Position numbers and translations under genes: made by a program | Part shown: in pieces, positions 12,281-23,100 of the stretch | Numbering within the stretch: position 1 is the stretch's first letter | Layout of the letters: each line of letters begins with the position of its first letter | The notes under the pieces: model-generated | The model's input: only the letters and a program-made list of their open reading frames with translations | Told to the model about the DNA's origin: nothing | Database searches by the model: none | From: Mesostigma viride | Taxonomy: Eukaryota; Streptophyta; Mesostigmatophyceae; Mesostigmatales; Mesostigmataceae | DNA: 64,000 bases | NCBI GenBank assembly: GCA_009746045.1 | Contig: RPFO01000072.1 | Span: 2,555,985-2,619,984 of the forward strand | Direction of reading: 5' to 3'

Positions 12281-14297
12281 TGAATTGAATTGTAACATAA
12301 CTCCGTTGGGAGTATATGTAGCACATAGCCCTTGAGAGGGGGCATATGGCCTATCATACATCCTAAGCTACTTCCTGCAAGGGTGGGGATGTAAAGGACC
12401 CTTGCTCTAGGTGCACCAGGGCACTTGCATCCCCATGATCTTCAAGCTATGCCCAGCGAAGGGGGAGCCTGTCATGGGGGGGAAGATCAGCATAGCTATA
12501 CAAAAAGGCTAGGGCATGGCGTCTCAGCAGAGAGTTACTCCCTGCATGGGCACAACATAGCTAAATAAAGCTAGGCATCATCTGGAGTGTGGCACATCAT
12601 AGGCACACATGTACATGATTAAATAAAGCGTGTGGCTTAGCTAGGGTAGTGCCTCTAGGAGGCGTACATGTACATGGCCACGGTCTATCTATTCTACACT
12701 ACTACTGCTGTATTCCCCTAAGCTGGGGCGTCTGGAGTCGTTGGGGCCGCGGGGGTCGCCTGCCAGGGCTTGTGGCCGACGTAGATGGCCGCCCCCTTCC
12801 AGTACACCGGCTGCCCCGCCTTGGTCTGCCGGAGCTGGAGGTAGATGGGCCATAGCTCCCGTCGCCGTTGTTGCTGCGCCAGGGTCAAGTCGTCGTCAAG
12901 GGTGAAGAGAGTCTTCTCGAGCCGCTTGCGGCGTCGGAGAAAGGAAATCTTGTCCGCCGGGGTCTTAAAGGTGAGAAGGAGCGGGGGCGGCCCTGCCTTA
13001 CCCCGCGCGCGGGGAAGGCGGTGGGCGACCAGGTCGATCTCACCAGTAAGGCCCATGCGACTAAGAATTTCTCTCTCAAACGCACGTGCAAGCTTCTCGG
13101 AATTCTCACCTTCCTCCATGTCGAGGTTCTTGACAATGACGTTAAGGCTGCGCTTGGCAAGCTCGGCCTCCTCGCGGAGGTCAAGCGTCTGCCGCTGGAG
13201 CTGGGCTGCGACGGCGGAGGTGGTGGAGGTGGTGTGCTGCTTAAGCATGTCCGCCCAGGTCGTGATGGGAGGAGCATCGCCGGCCAGGCCAGCAGAGGCT
13301 GGCTTGGCGGCAATGTCCTTCACCGCCTGGGCGGTGAGGCCCGCGGTGTTCTGCAGGACCTCGATAGCGATGGCATTATCCTTAAGACGTTGGTCAATGT
13401 CGCGGAGCTGGGCGGTGATGGAGTCGGTGGAGGCGGAGGGGGGGGGGTGGAGGCGAGGAGGGTGGCGGTGGCGGTGGGGATGGTGGGGAGCTCAGCAGCC
13501 AGCGTGCGACCCACAGCTGCCACATCTGCAGCTAGGGGCGTCACGTGCTGTGAGATGGTTTCTTGGAGGTGGAGGAGGAAGGTGGATTCGGTCAAGGGGG
13601 AGGGGGTCCAGAGGTCCGTGACAGAGCGGTCAAGGATGGAAAAGAGGGCGGCGAGCTGAAGACGGGGGCGAGACCAGCGGGCCAGGTTCTCAGGTCGGTG
13701 AGTAAACCGGCCGTCAGGTCCAGGGCGGAGGCGGTAATGGCTGTGAAGGCGCTGGCACAGGTCGAAAATGGAGGCGTATGACCCATAAAACACGAGCTCC
13801 AGTATCTTGATGGGTGGCATGTCGAAAAAGCCGGGTCTGGCACCGTCGAAGGTGGAAAATAACCCGTCAACGTCAAAGTCGCGCTCAGACCAGCTTGGTT
13901 CGGTTGGGCGGCTGCGTTTTGGCTCGGGCGAGGCTGAGGGCGAGGCAGGAAGCCCGGGAGGGTGCTGGGCGACAACCAGTGCGCGACTAGGGTCACCACC
14001 GCCTTCCGGCCCTGAGGGCGAAGCTGCAGCCGGAGCTGCAGACGTATTTTCATTGCCGAGCGCAGCCGTCAGGTTGCGTTGCGTCGATGGGCGTTTGCTC
14101 ATCGTATATTGCGTAATAGCGTCGGAAAATTACATCAGCATGTGCGTCGTAGAAAGACGCGTCGATTGTGATATTCACGGCTAAATTCGGTGCTCAAACG
14201 TGAAAGTTATGAGCTCCGCCGTCAGCCATGGCTACCTCGTGGCTCGTGGCTCGTCATCATCATCATCATAACGCCATAACGCCAACGGTCATATCAT
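12281..14297 (-). mobile_element. ORF1-only non-LTR retroelement, copy A
   Basis: Minus-strand order: short 5' leader, a single ORF1 (14102-12718), about 430 bp of 3' UTR, and an (AATTC)-type tail at 12281-12294. No endonuclease or reverse transcriptase is present between the ORF1 stop and the tail. The same ORF1-UTR junction recurs in copies B and C, so the absence is structural and not a private deletion. AGTACAT at 12274-12280 and again at 14298-14304 is a candidate 7-bp target duplication, which would make this a full 2017-bp unit. The organisation resembles mammalian HAL1 elements. Confidence 0.8.
12718..14102 (-). pseudogene. L1-type ORF1 protein of ORF1-only retroelement A, one frameshift
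   Basis: The ATG at 14102 (MSKRPSTQRNL) opens a frame that loses similarity to copy B at a G10 run (plus-strand 13438-13447). The protein continues in another frame to the TAG at 12718. With the frameshift allowed there are about 460 residues. The N-terminus is Pro/Ser-rich. The middle is helical (TWADMLKQ, DLREEAELAKRSL). An RRM-like segment follows (LNVIVKNLD ... PPPLLLTFKTPADK), then a basic C-terminal part (SFLRRRKRLEKTLFTLDDDLT). The order helical region, RRM, C-terminal domain matches L1 ORF1 RNA-binding proteins, presumed to coat their own RNA. Confidence 0.8.
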
Positions 14298-14361
14298 AGT
14301 ACATGGTACGCCGGTATGTACATGGAAAATGGTTACATGGACTTTGGGTGGCTTTGATCAT

Positions 14362-14466
14362 ATGAATGCGGTCGGATTCATTTGCAGATCGCGTTTTCCG
14401 CGTTTTCCGCGGCCCGGCACTGAACGCAAAGGTTTTCACCTTTGCGGAGTGTCTGATCAGAATATG
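14362..14466. repeat. Dispersed fragment of the 398-bp tRNA-like repeat
   Basis: Carries the GGTCGGATTCATTTGCAGAT end and the GCAAAGGTTTTCACCTTTGC hairpin found in the array at 38924-40409, in opposite orientation, without the tRNA-like A and B boxes. Confidence 0.75.
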
Positions 14467-14472
14467 AATATA

Positions 14473-14952
14473 CACCCCCCGCATTGGTAGTTTTAATTCA
14501 GTTCAGCCAAAAGGCCCTTCGGAGTTAGACATTAGCGTTTTATTGGTTGAAAGTGTTACTGTGTCCGCCCAATTAATTAATTATTAGTTTGTTTGTTTGT
14601 TTGGTTACCGAACAACCGTTAAACCGGCTGCGAAATTTAATAATTCTTTGTTTGTTTTGTATAACCCAGCCGGATGCACTGCTCTTACGGCTAGTAAAAG
14701 CACATTTTTCAGCCAGAGATTTAATATTTCTTTGTTTTTTACCGCAAAAGAAGCGCTCTTGGCAGTCAAATTATTTATTTACACTTTCTTTATTTTCTGA
14801 TTTACTTTCTTTATTTGTTTGGTAGCTTCAAAATCTACAGGTCAGTACACTCGGGAATTAGTTAATTAAAATTATTTTGTTTTATTTATCGTTTGCAGCT
14901 GGCCGGCGCCCAGCCTCATAATTATTTAGTAAAACTACCAATGCGGAGGGTG
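14473..14952. mobile_element. 480-bp inverted-repeat element (MITE-like)
   Basis: The left end CACCCCCCGCATTGGTAG matches the reverse complement of the right end (CTACCAATGCGGAGGGTG) with one mismatch, and similarity continues a few bases inward. TA flanks both ends, compatible with a Tc1/mariner-type duplication. The AT-rich interior has no recognisable product. Confidence 0.72.
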
Positions 14953-14959
14953 TATGCTG

Positions 14960-15140
14960 CAGCCTGGCCGCAGCTGGATCGGGGTGGACGAGAGCTGTCG
15001 AATGCCGTATAGAAGTCCGTGCCGTGAGAGGAGGGGTTGGGATGCTAGCCTAATTCTACCGTTAAGTTGCGTTACCGCGTTAAGTTGCGACGCCGAATTT
15101 TAGGCGTCGATCGCAACTTAACGCGGTAATGAATGTACAT
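14960..15140. repeat. Dispersed repeat with near-perfect hairpin (also at 54045-54216)
   Basis: The segment from GCAGCTGGATCGGG through GCTAGCCTAATTCTACC is repeated at about 54055-54145. It ends in a hairpin at 15073-15130 whose arms read TTACCGCGTTAAGTTGCG. The arms are also found in the inverted-repeat element at 52804-52927. Confidence 0.75.
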
Positions 15141-15554
15141 GCCGGAGCATTGTCTGAATTGGTAAACTGCCTGCTGAAGTGCTAATTATTAGTCAGTTTC
15201 CAGACAAGAAAAAAGTGGGGGAGGGGGGGCTATCGCCCCCCCTCCCCGACTTGAGAGGACGTGACTCGCCGCTAGCGGCCCAGAGGCCGATAGTCGACCT
15301 TCTGGGCGCCAACCGCACCGGCCCGCGCGACGCGCCAAGACCCTTCCACGGAGGACGCGCGAGCGGACGATTCCGACCGGGACGAACCGCCGCCGTGCGC
15401 CACGCGCAACGGACCCTTCCCCGTGAACACCGTGGAAGCTCTCCGAGCGTGAGATACTTGGAAATTTCGTCACGTTCGTATCGAAAATGAAATTTCTGAC
15501 CGGCAAATTTTCAGCTCGGACTTGACCACAATGAATTTCAGCATACCATTCGAT

Positions 15555-15930
15555 TGAATTGAATTGAATTGAATTGTAACATAACTCCGTTGGGAGTATA
15601 TGTAGCACATAGCCCAGAGAAGGGGCATATGGCCTATCATACATTCTAGGCTACTTCATGCAAGGGTGGGAATGTAAGCTACCCCTGCTCTAGGTGCACC
15701 AGGGCACCTGCACCCTCATGGTCTATCACGCTATGCCCAGGTAAGGGGGGAGCATGCCTGTGAGGGAGGAAGATCATCATGGCTATACAAGAGCTAGGAC
15801 ATGGCTTCTCGACAGAGAGCATCTCTCTGCATGGCATAGCATGGCTCAATTCTTAATGCAACATCCATGGGGGTCCCGTTATAGGCAGGGCTTGGCTAAA
15901 TTCTGTAGACAACATCCATGATGTAGACAA
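15555..15930 (-). mobile_element. 5'-truncated retroelement 3' UTR with 13-bp target duplication
   Basis: This 376-bp minus-strand copy of the retroelement 3' UTR ends in a (TGAAT)n tail and is flanked by CATACCATTCGAT at 15542-15554 and 15931-15943. The paralogous macro-repeat at 61577-61589 has that 13-mer once and no insert, so the empty site is visible. This proves retrotransposition after the macro-repeat copies separated, or into one of them. Confidence 0.93.
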
Positions 15931-16034
15931 CATACCATTCGATACAACAATGATATTTCGGCGTCGGATACTTGGAAATTTCGTTACGTTCGTATCGCCA
16001 GTGAAATTCTAACAAATTTTATCCTGAACTATTT

Positions 16035-16275
16035 CGCATCATAACATGACTCCGTTGGGAGATCATCATGTAGCACTGGCTAACATATTCCCTTGCTGGA
16101 TGGATGGAGGTAGGTGAAGAATTAAACCTTTTTGAATGACCTTATTTGTCTAATTGTAATTGCCTAGCACAGTCTACCTAGAGGAGGGCCCTGATTGGCA
16201 CAATTGTGGCCATGTACGTAATTATGCTACATGTCGTACATGATCTCCCCACTAGTCATGTTATAATTTAATTTC
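16035..16275. repeat. Two LINE-like 3' termini in inverted orientation
   Basis: ACATGACTCCGTTGGGAGAT near 16046 and CATGATCTCC...GTCATGTTATAATT near 16238-16268 are opposed copies of the LINE 3' terminus seen at 34200-34240. The same pair recurs at about 61690-61925. It could be two truncated insertions or an element with inverted ends. Confidence 0.55.
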
Positions 16276-16626
16276 ATTTTAATGCTAGCATGCCTTGTTG
16301 CATGCCCTCAAAGCTAAAATTGTTTATCACATGCAGAGAGAGCCCGCACAATGAATTTCAGCGTACCATTCATTAATTAATTATACCATGCGATATACTT
16401 TACAGATATTTCGCTGTCAAATACTTCGAAATTTGGGTACTGCTTTTTGCAAGCCAGCCATAAGGACCAAACACTCCCATGCAAACTCCCATTTTCATCA
16501 TTAATTAATATTCATTGAGTGGCAATCCTTTCATTCCTTTGTTCACACATGCACCATCCGTCATTCCCATTATTAAATTGAAAAAATTAAAACATAGCAT
16601 GACTCCGTGGTGCCCACTATGACTTC

Positions 16627-17955
16627 ATGGGGGGGGCTGGCATGCTTGCGTGGGTGTGGGGGGCCTCGCATGCGTGCGTGGGTGTGGGGGGGGCTCGCAT
16701 GCGTGCGTGGGTGTGGGGGGGAGTGGCATGCATGCGTGGGTGTGGTGGGGGGCTGCCATGCATGCGTGGGGTTAGGAGGGGCTGGCACGCGTGTGTGGGT
16801 TCGTGGGGTGGCTGCCATGCGTGCGTGGGTGTGTGGGGTGGCTGGCATGCGTACGTGGGTGTGGGGGGTGGCTGGCATGCATAAGTGGGTTTGTAATGGG
16901 CTGGCATGCGTGCGTGGGTTGGTGGGGTGGCTGGCATGCATGCGTGCATGTGGGGGGTCGCTGGCATGCATGCGTGGGTTTGTGGGGTAGCTGGCATGCA
17001 GGCGTGGGTGTGGGAGGGGCTGGCATGCATGCGTGGGTGTGGGGGGTGGCTGGCATGCATGCCTGCATGTGGGGTGGGGCTGGCATGCGTGCGTGGGTGT
17101 GGGGGGGGCTCGCATGCGTGCGTGGGTGTGGGGGGGGCTCGCATGCGTGCGTGGGTGTGGGGGGGAGTGGCATGCATGCGTGGGTGTGGTGGGGGGCTGC
17201 CATGCATGCATGGGGTTAGGGGGGGCTGGCACGCGTGTGTGGGTTGGTAGGGTGGCTGCCATGCGTGCGTGGGTGTGTGGGGTGGCTGGCATGCGTACGT
17301 GGGTGTGGGGGGTGGCTGGCATGCATAAGTGGGTTTGTGATGGGCTGGCATGCGTGCGTGGGTTGGTGGGGTGGCTGGCATGCATGCGTGCATGTGGGGG
17401 GTCGCTGGCATGCATGCGTGGGTTTGTGGGGTAGCTGGCATGCGGGCGTGGGTGTGGGAGGGGCTGGCATGCATGCGTGGGTGTGGGGGGTGGCTGGCAT
17501 GCATGCCTGCATGTGGGGTAGGGCTGGCATGCGTGCGTGGGTGTGGGGGGGGCTGCCATGCGTGTGTCGGGGGGCTGGCATGCGTGGGTGGTTGGCAGGG
17601 GGAGTGGCATGCATGCGTGGGTGTGGTGGGGAGCTGCCATGCATGCGTGGTTTTAAGGGGGGGCTGGCACGCGTGCGTGGGTTCGTGGGGTGGCTGCCAT
17701 GCGTGCGTGGGGGTGGGGGGTGGCTGGCATGCGTAAGTGGCTGTGGGGGTTGCTGGAATGCATAAGTGGGTTGTGGGGTGGCTGGCATGCGTGCGTGGGT
17801 GTGGGGGTGGCTGGCATGCGTGCGTGGATTGGTGGGGTGGCTGGCATGCATGCGGGCATGTGGGGGGTGGCTGGAATCCATGCGTGGGTTTGTGGGGTAT
17901 AGCTAACATGTGTGCGTGGGTGTGGGAGGGGCTGGCATGCATGCGTTGGTTGACA
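16627..17955. repeat. GC-rich minisatellite with higher-order repeats, macro-repeat D1
   Basis: Variable ~27-33 bp units of the form GGCTGGCATGCGTGCGTGGG with G-rich spacers. Unit variants recur in the same order every ~430-450 bp, giving three higher-order blocks. Every frame is open in long stretches (THACQPPP on minus, GWHACVG on plus). These are repeat artefacts. Confidence 0.93.
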
Positions 17956-18248
17956 TGCCATGGATGAAAAATGCCAAGAAGAGTATATGGCCCCGCTGCC
18001 ATCACCTGGTTGATCAACCAAGGGGATAGCCTGCACAGTGAGACACAAACACAGCAGACCCAGCAAAGCAAAATTCAGGTTGTTAGCGAGTGGAGATTAC
18101 TTTTGACATGCTTGATGAAGAAATATATAACACACCTTCTATTGTCACACCTTCTATAAACAAATGGTTGATTGATCACCTTATACACCACGTAAACATG
18201 CTACCAGACGCGCTCTTCAGTCCAGTCAAAATCCACGTGCGAAGCAAG

Positions 18249-18437
18249 TCAGCTTACGCAGAAAGCACCATGAATGTCAGCCAGTACAGCAGTAAATGAC
18301 GCCCCAAACCCGTGACCAGGCAAGCATCCAGAGGGGCTTTCACCGCCCAGTATATTCCAGAAAAAAGCATCACAGATCCTTGGGCAACGGACGTTCACAC
18401 AGGACATGCGAAGGACCATGAAGATGGCGTCCTGCAC
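18249..18437 (-). other. Candidate exon-like segment inside macro-repeat
   Basis: On the minus strand a pyrimidine-rich tract ends in GCCGTGCAG, followed by an open segment (DAIFMVLR ... FFWNILGGESPSG ... LADIHGAFC) and a GTAAGC donor-like site. The copy at 57582-57770 is also open but with about ten replacements in 62 residues. No known family is recognised. It may be a captured host exon or chance. Confidence 0.25.
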
Positions 18438-19788
18438 GGCTAAGAAAATAAAACGCAGACCCTTGCTACGCTATGTCTTTGCTGCGACTAGGTGGATTCG
18501 GCGAAATGGAAAGAACGCAACCATGAAAATGCATCAGAAAGAGAGCAGGTACTACCCCGGTCATCGAAACAAACGCCTCACCATCGGCATCGCCGGTTAC
18601 GTCCCGTGGCAAAAAATCCAGCGTTCTTTCCAATATGATGTGGCGACAGCAGAAGCTCGTTCGCCACACCCCAAGCCTTCCACGAACAGCAAACTGATTT
18701 CACTAGGCACCCAATACGTAAAGCAGTTAAGCATGATACTACAATACCTAAATCTACAACGACATTCCATTTCCAGGTCGCCATAGCGACACGGACCTCT
18801 CCCACGCAGGTATCACTCCGTTGACGCACCTCCAGCTCATAAAATTTCGCACTTGCTCTTCAAACATAAAATTTTGACGTATAAAACCATGGCTGCGCAT
18901 TCCCCATCCCAATTTTCTAGCCTACGTTGCCTGCCATCGCCAGCCAGCACAAAGAAAATTGCTCGCGCAGCACGTCACTTTGTTTTTCGCCCCGAGCATG
19001 CCGCACGCTTTGCCAATAATTCCCAGTTCCCACTGCCCAGCAAGACTTTTTTACATGCGATATACTTTAGAGATATTTCGGTGGAAGATACTTGGAAATT
19101 TCCTTACGGTCGTATTTCAAGTGAAATTCTGAAAAATTTCTCCGCTCGGACTGAACCACAATCAATTTCCGCATACCATTCGATATAGTAAATATAATTT
19201 TGCGTTTCCGTTCAGCAACGCTATGAACGTTGTCGTTCGTAACGGAAAATTCCGTCTCGTTTGATTCTATTTCCCCTGTTCAGACGCGAACGTTTCCGTT
19301 CAGCACGTAACTGTCATTTCGTCTCGCTTGCTTATCAAATTTGACATCCCACGTCCTGTGCCTAAAGAAGTTTTAGTACAGATATCGGTTCGCGACTTTT
19401 TGTTTGACGGTTAAAAAAGTCAACGCGCCGTACCGTCCTGAGGCCGCGCGGATTGGCGAGACGCCCCACCTACCCGCGAAAGTCTGAACGTGTTCAGCAT
19501 TTCAGCACCCGTTCAGGAAAACACGACACTCGATCTCCAAGGTTTGGGGATTTCTTTGTACTACGCCGATTGGCCATCTCGCTACGGTCCTGTACGTCGT
19601 CCGCTCCCGCGCTAGGGGGCGCGGGGGACGGCCCCACCTTCGGCCTACGGCCTCGGCCAAAGTTTTCGGGCTTCATAAATCGTAGTTACTAGTAGGGGAG
19701 AGATGGGACGAACTTCCTTTGGTAGATGGTACTTAACTATTAGCTAGTCGAGTTCGAACTTCGAACTTCGAAGGCAGATATCCTGCAG

Positions 19789-19800
19789 ATATATATAATT
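19789..19800 (+). promoter_or_regulatory. Possible TATA element upstream of EGY3-like gene
   Basis: An AT-rich GATATATATAATT stretch lies about 350 bp before the start codon, in the ~460-bp gap between the macro-repeat and the gene. Position and composition only; no transcript evidence. Confidence 0.2.
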
Positions 19801-20149
19801 ACGATGCGTAAATGCCTAATTACTAATTCAAGCGCCCGCCTGCCGGAAAAGATCAAATCCGTCCGAAAAGGCCTTGGAACGAAGAAGCCTTCAAGCCACT
19901 TTTTGCCGCAGTGGCATTGTACTGAAACCAGCCATGGCGATCATGATAGAGGTCAAGGCGCGATCATGATAGGATAATTGTGCTGTCCATCTTATTCTCC
20001 CCTTGTTTTTGTCGTTCAAAGCGACGGAGGGTATGCTACATATAATGACGTGGTTCCTTTGCAGCTGCCGTGTTCATAGCGTTTCCCGGTAGGCCAATTT
20101 AGCCTCCGAGCGGGCACATATCGCTGTGGAAAGCTGGAGCCTCGCAACC

Positions 20150-23100
20150 ATGGCTGCAGCTCCCGGATACTGCTGCATAAACGGACAGTTAGAGGCCTCT
20201 TCTTCCTGGACGCGCGTCGTCGCGCTGCCTTCTGGCCGCTGGTGCGCTCCGTCGCCGCGCTGTGAACAAAACGTAGGAAGAAGTGGGCAGGCGGGCGCCC
20301 GGTGCTCCTCCTCATTCCCACCCCTGCAGAAGCGCGGTGCACTGCCACGCGTTGCATTGGGAGGCAACTCGTCGTTTGCGCCCAAATGGCGACTCAAGCC
20401 CTGCCGGTCTCTGGAAGATGCTGCGAGGGGAGGCGATGCCGATGCAGTCGGTAAAGACAGCAGGGGTGCCTCGTCGAGTGCACAGAATTCCGCCGAGAAT
20501 TCTGGGCCACCGAAGGGCGGGAGCGAGGGAGGAGGAGCAGGAATTGACGACACGCTTTCTCTGCTGAACGGGCTGCTGTCCGACCGAGACGCGGAAGCCA
20601 AGGCACGGCAACGTGACCGCGAGGCCAAATACGACTTCAAAAAACAAAAGGCCGAGAAGGAGAAAGCCGAGGCAGCCGCCGCGGCCGCGGCGGCGGCCCT
20701 ACCTCCGCCTCCTCCCGTGGACAACGCCGCGTCCCCCAGGGCCCCCGGCCCTGAGCCACCCGCTCCTCGCCCCCCTCGTGGGCCCGAGGGGAACCTATTC
20801 GGCAACATGTCATCCGAAGAGATCCGCGCCGCGATCGACAGCCTGAACAAGACCCTGGAGGAAGCCTTCGCCCAGCGCGCGAAGGCCGAGGCGGAAGGCA
20901 CATTCCCCGGGAAATCCAACACGCCGCCTGACGGGGCTGAATTCAGTGCCCCCATGTTCCCGGCCGAGTCAGCCCCCTCGCCGGACCTCCCCGCGGCCAA
21001 CTCGGCGGATCTCGAGTCCCTGGTCGGCCTGGATGACATCCTGGCCGGCCTGATCGTGGTGGAGATCTACGAGCGCTGCCGCGAGGGCACCCTCTCGTTC
21101 ATGCCCCGCTTTTCTGCCTCCTCTGCCGTCGCGTCCTCGGTCATCCCGACCGACTCGGCCACTGAGGCCGAAGACGGCCCCTTGGACGGCATCATCAACA
21201 CGCTCATCGCCACCAACATGCGTGCCATGTCAGAGGTGGGATTCACTGAGGACCCGTTCGACCCCGATTTCGAGGTCCCCCAAAACGTGGTCGTCCCTGA
21301 CGGGTACCGGCGCCCCGGGGCCAAAAATAGCGCCGCCGCCCCGGGCTCTGCCAACAACGCGACCACCACCACCAGTAACGATAATTCTGATGCCCGCCCC
21401 TTGGACACTAGTCTAGATATCGGACCCGATGGCCTCGCTCGCAGCAGCATGCGCAGTGACGACCCGTCGGGACAGGTGTCCCCGGCGGGCGATGGGGCCC
21501 CTTCCTCCGCCCCCTCAGGTATGGCATCGGTGGAGCTAGACACGGAGCAGCTGAACAACAAGTTGAGCGCGGAGGTGAACACGGAAGCGAGCAGTGGGAG
21601 GGAAACTTCGATCCTGTCTCCGGAGAGTCCCGCGGGTGAGGGAACGGTGGGGGATGCCCCGGGCCAGTGGCGCGCCACACTCAACCCGGCGCCATTTACT
21701 GTGACCGAGGAAGGGCCGGAAGGGTCAGCTAACGCCGGAAGCCAGCCGGGTGGGGGGAACGATGCACAGTTTCCCACCATGAATGGGAGTCGGGTTGAGG
21801 CAACAGATGCGGCGGGGCGGAAAGAAATGGAAGATGTCACGTCTAGGGGGGCGGCGACTTCGAATGTCCAAGGGACATCCTCCCAATCCAACGCTTCCCC
21901 TCAGGCCAACCGGACTGACACAGCCGCAGCCTCCCCCCCTTCACAAGCCAGCACACCCGTAAGAACCGGCATGCCCCCTCAAGCCAAGCCCCCCCTCCCG
22001 GCCAGGCCCCCTTGGGACGAGGGGAATCTGGCCCGAGCGCCCCCCTCCTCGACGACATCGCCTGCGGGCTCGCCCCTTCCCGCGACCACGCTGATTGAAA
22101 CGACATCTTTTGCGTTCAACGTCACTCGCATCACGCCACTGCGCCCCGCGTCTGGGTTGTTGGCGGGCCCGCTCTCGACCACGCCGGTGGAGGTGCCCGT
22201 CATCACGCGCCAGGTGGGTGGGAGTAAAGGTAAAGGGGTTCGCTTCTCAGAGTGGGGTGGGGGCACAGGTAAAGGGTTTTGTTTCTGAGAGGTAGGTGGG
22301 GGCTAGCGCGATCTGGTGGCGAGCGCCCAGGTGGAAGGGCGCCGTCATACCGCGCCGTGTGGGTGGGGGGAAGCATCATGGCGCTCATTAGCCGAGACAT
22401 GACAGGTGGGTGGGGATAGACAATAGAATTAGCCTAGAAATTCCGAAGAAACAGCCTAGAAATGCTGAAGAATTAATTCCTCGATGAGGTAGACAGGGGG
22501 CGATTCCGCCGGGAGATGGCCATCGTCACGCGCCTGGGTCGGTGGGTAAAGCTTTGGAGGGAGCATGCCGCATTACTTAAAGGTGGGTAGGGATTTCATG
22601 CGCTTGTCGAAGGGAGGCAGGCGGGAAGTGCCTGTCGTTATGTGCTGGGTGGGTGGGGATAGCGTGTAGGCCTATCTTTACAGGCGGCAGCGGCCTGTCT
22701 ACGACTACTGCGAGGAGCCCCTTTGCGGGGGTCGCCCTTGTGAAGCCTCACAAGTGCGTTCAGGCCCATCACACAGAACGCATGGCTCTATGTGGATGTA
22801 GCCACGTTCACTGTACTGTGGCAGCGAGCCGCGAGCCTGGCCCTTGCCGTGTTCACTGTACTAGTGTCAAGCAGGTGTGTTTCCTGGGCGCGGTATCATT
22901 CAAGCAGTGCTGCATACCCAGGTCTGTGAAGCGATGCTGGACATCTTTTTCTGTCAAATGGAGCTGCTACCGGTATGAAGGGTACATCCATGCATGTCAC
23001 ATGCCGGCAGGTGTCTGTTCGCGGGAGCCGTTTGGCAGGTTTGCGGCGTATGTTGCCCAAACGCAGGCAGGTGCCCGCACGGTGCCCAATAAACCTTGCT

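Larger units (their letters stand above)
15205..19692. repeat. Macro-repeat, solitary 4.5-kb copy (D1)
   Basis: It starts with CAAGAAAAAAGTGGGGGAGG followed by a G-run/CTATCG/C-run palindrome, and ends with TCGGGCTTCATAAATCGTAG. The 1.05-kb units at 59149-61243 have the same two ends but lack the 3-kb middle. The middle here holds a retroelement scar (15555-15930), AT-rich spacer, a 1.3-kb minisatellite and about 900 bp that recur at 57280-58440 and 63640-64000. No protein of known family is encoded. It is neither a typical TIR nor LTR element, because the ends are neither inverted nor direct repeats. It ends about 460 bp before the EGY3-like start codon. Confidence 0.75.

Noticed and set aside
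12845-13659. Plus-strand ORFs opposite ORF1 copy A (and 32450-33651 opposite copy B)
   Set aside because: Shadows of the minus-strand ORF1, which has homologous copies and an RRM-like pattern.
15179-15490. 103-codon ORF repeated in macro-repeat units
   Set aside because: GC-rich open frames exist on both strands of this segment, and no recognised motif or start context supports either.
16573-18071. THACQPPP/HACVG-type ORFs up to 517 codons (also 55544-57097 and 62263-63653)
   Set aside because: Products of the GC-rich minisatellite; they change frame freely and lack domain structure or conserved starts.
20126-20149. Upstream start for the EGY3-like protein at 20126
   Set aside because: The codon there is GTG; the ATG at 20150 has a good initiation context and begins a transit-peptide-like sequence.
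20074-21891. Minus-strand ORFs of 274-321 codons opposite EGY3-like exon 1
   Set aside because: Shadow frames of a GC-rich exon; the plus strand joins correctly to five further exons.
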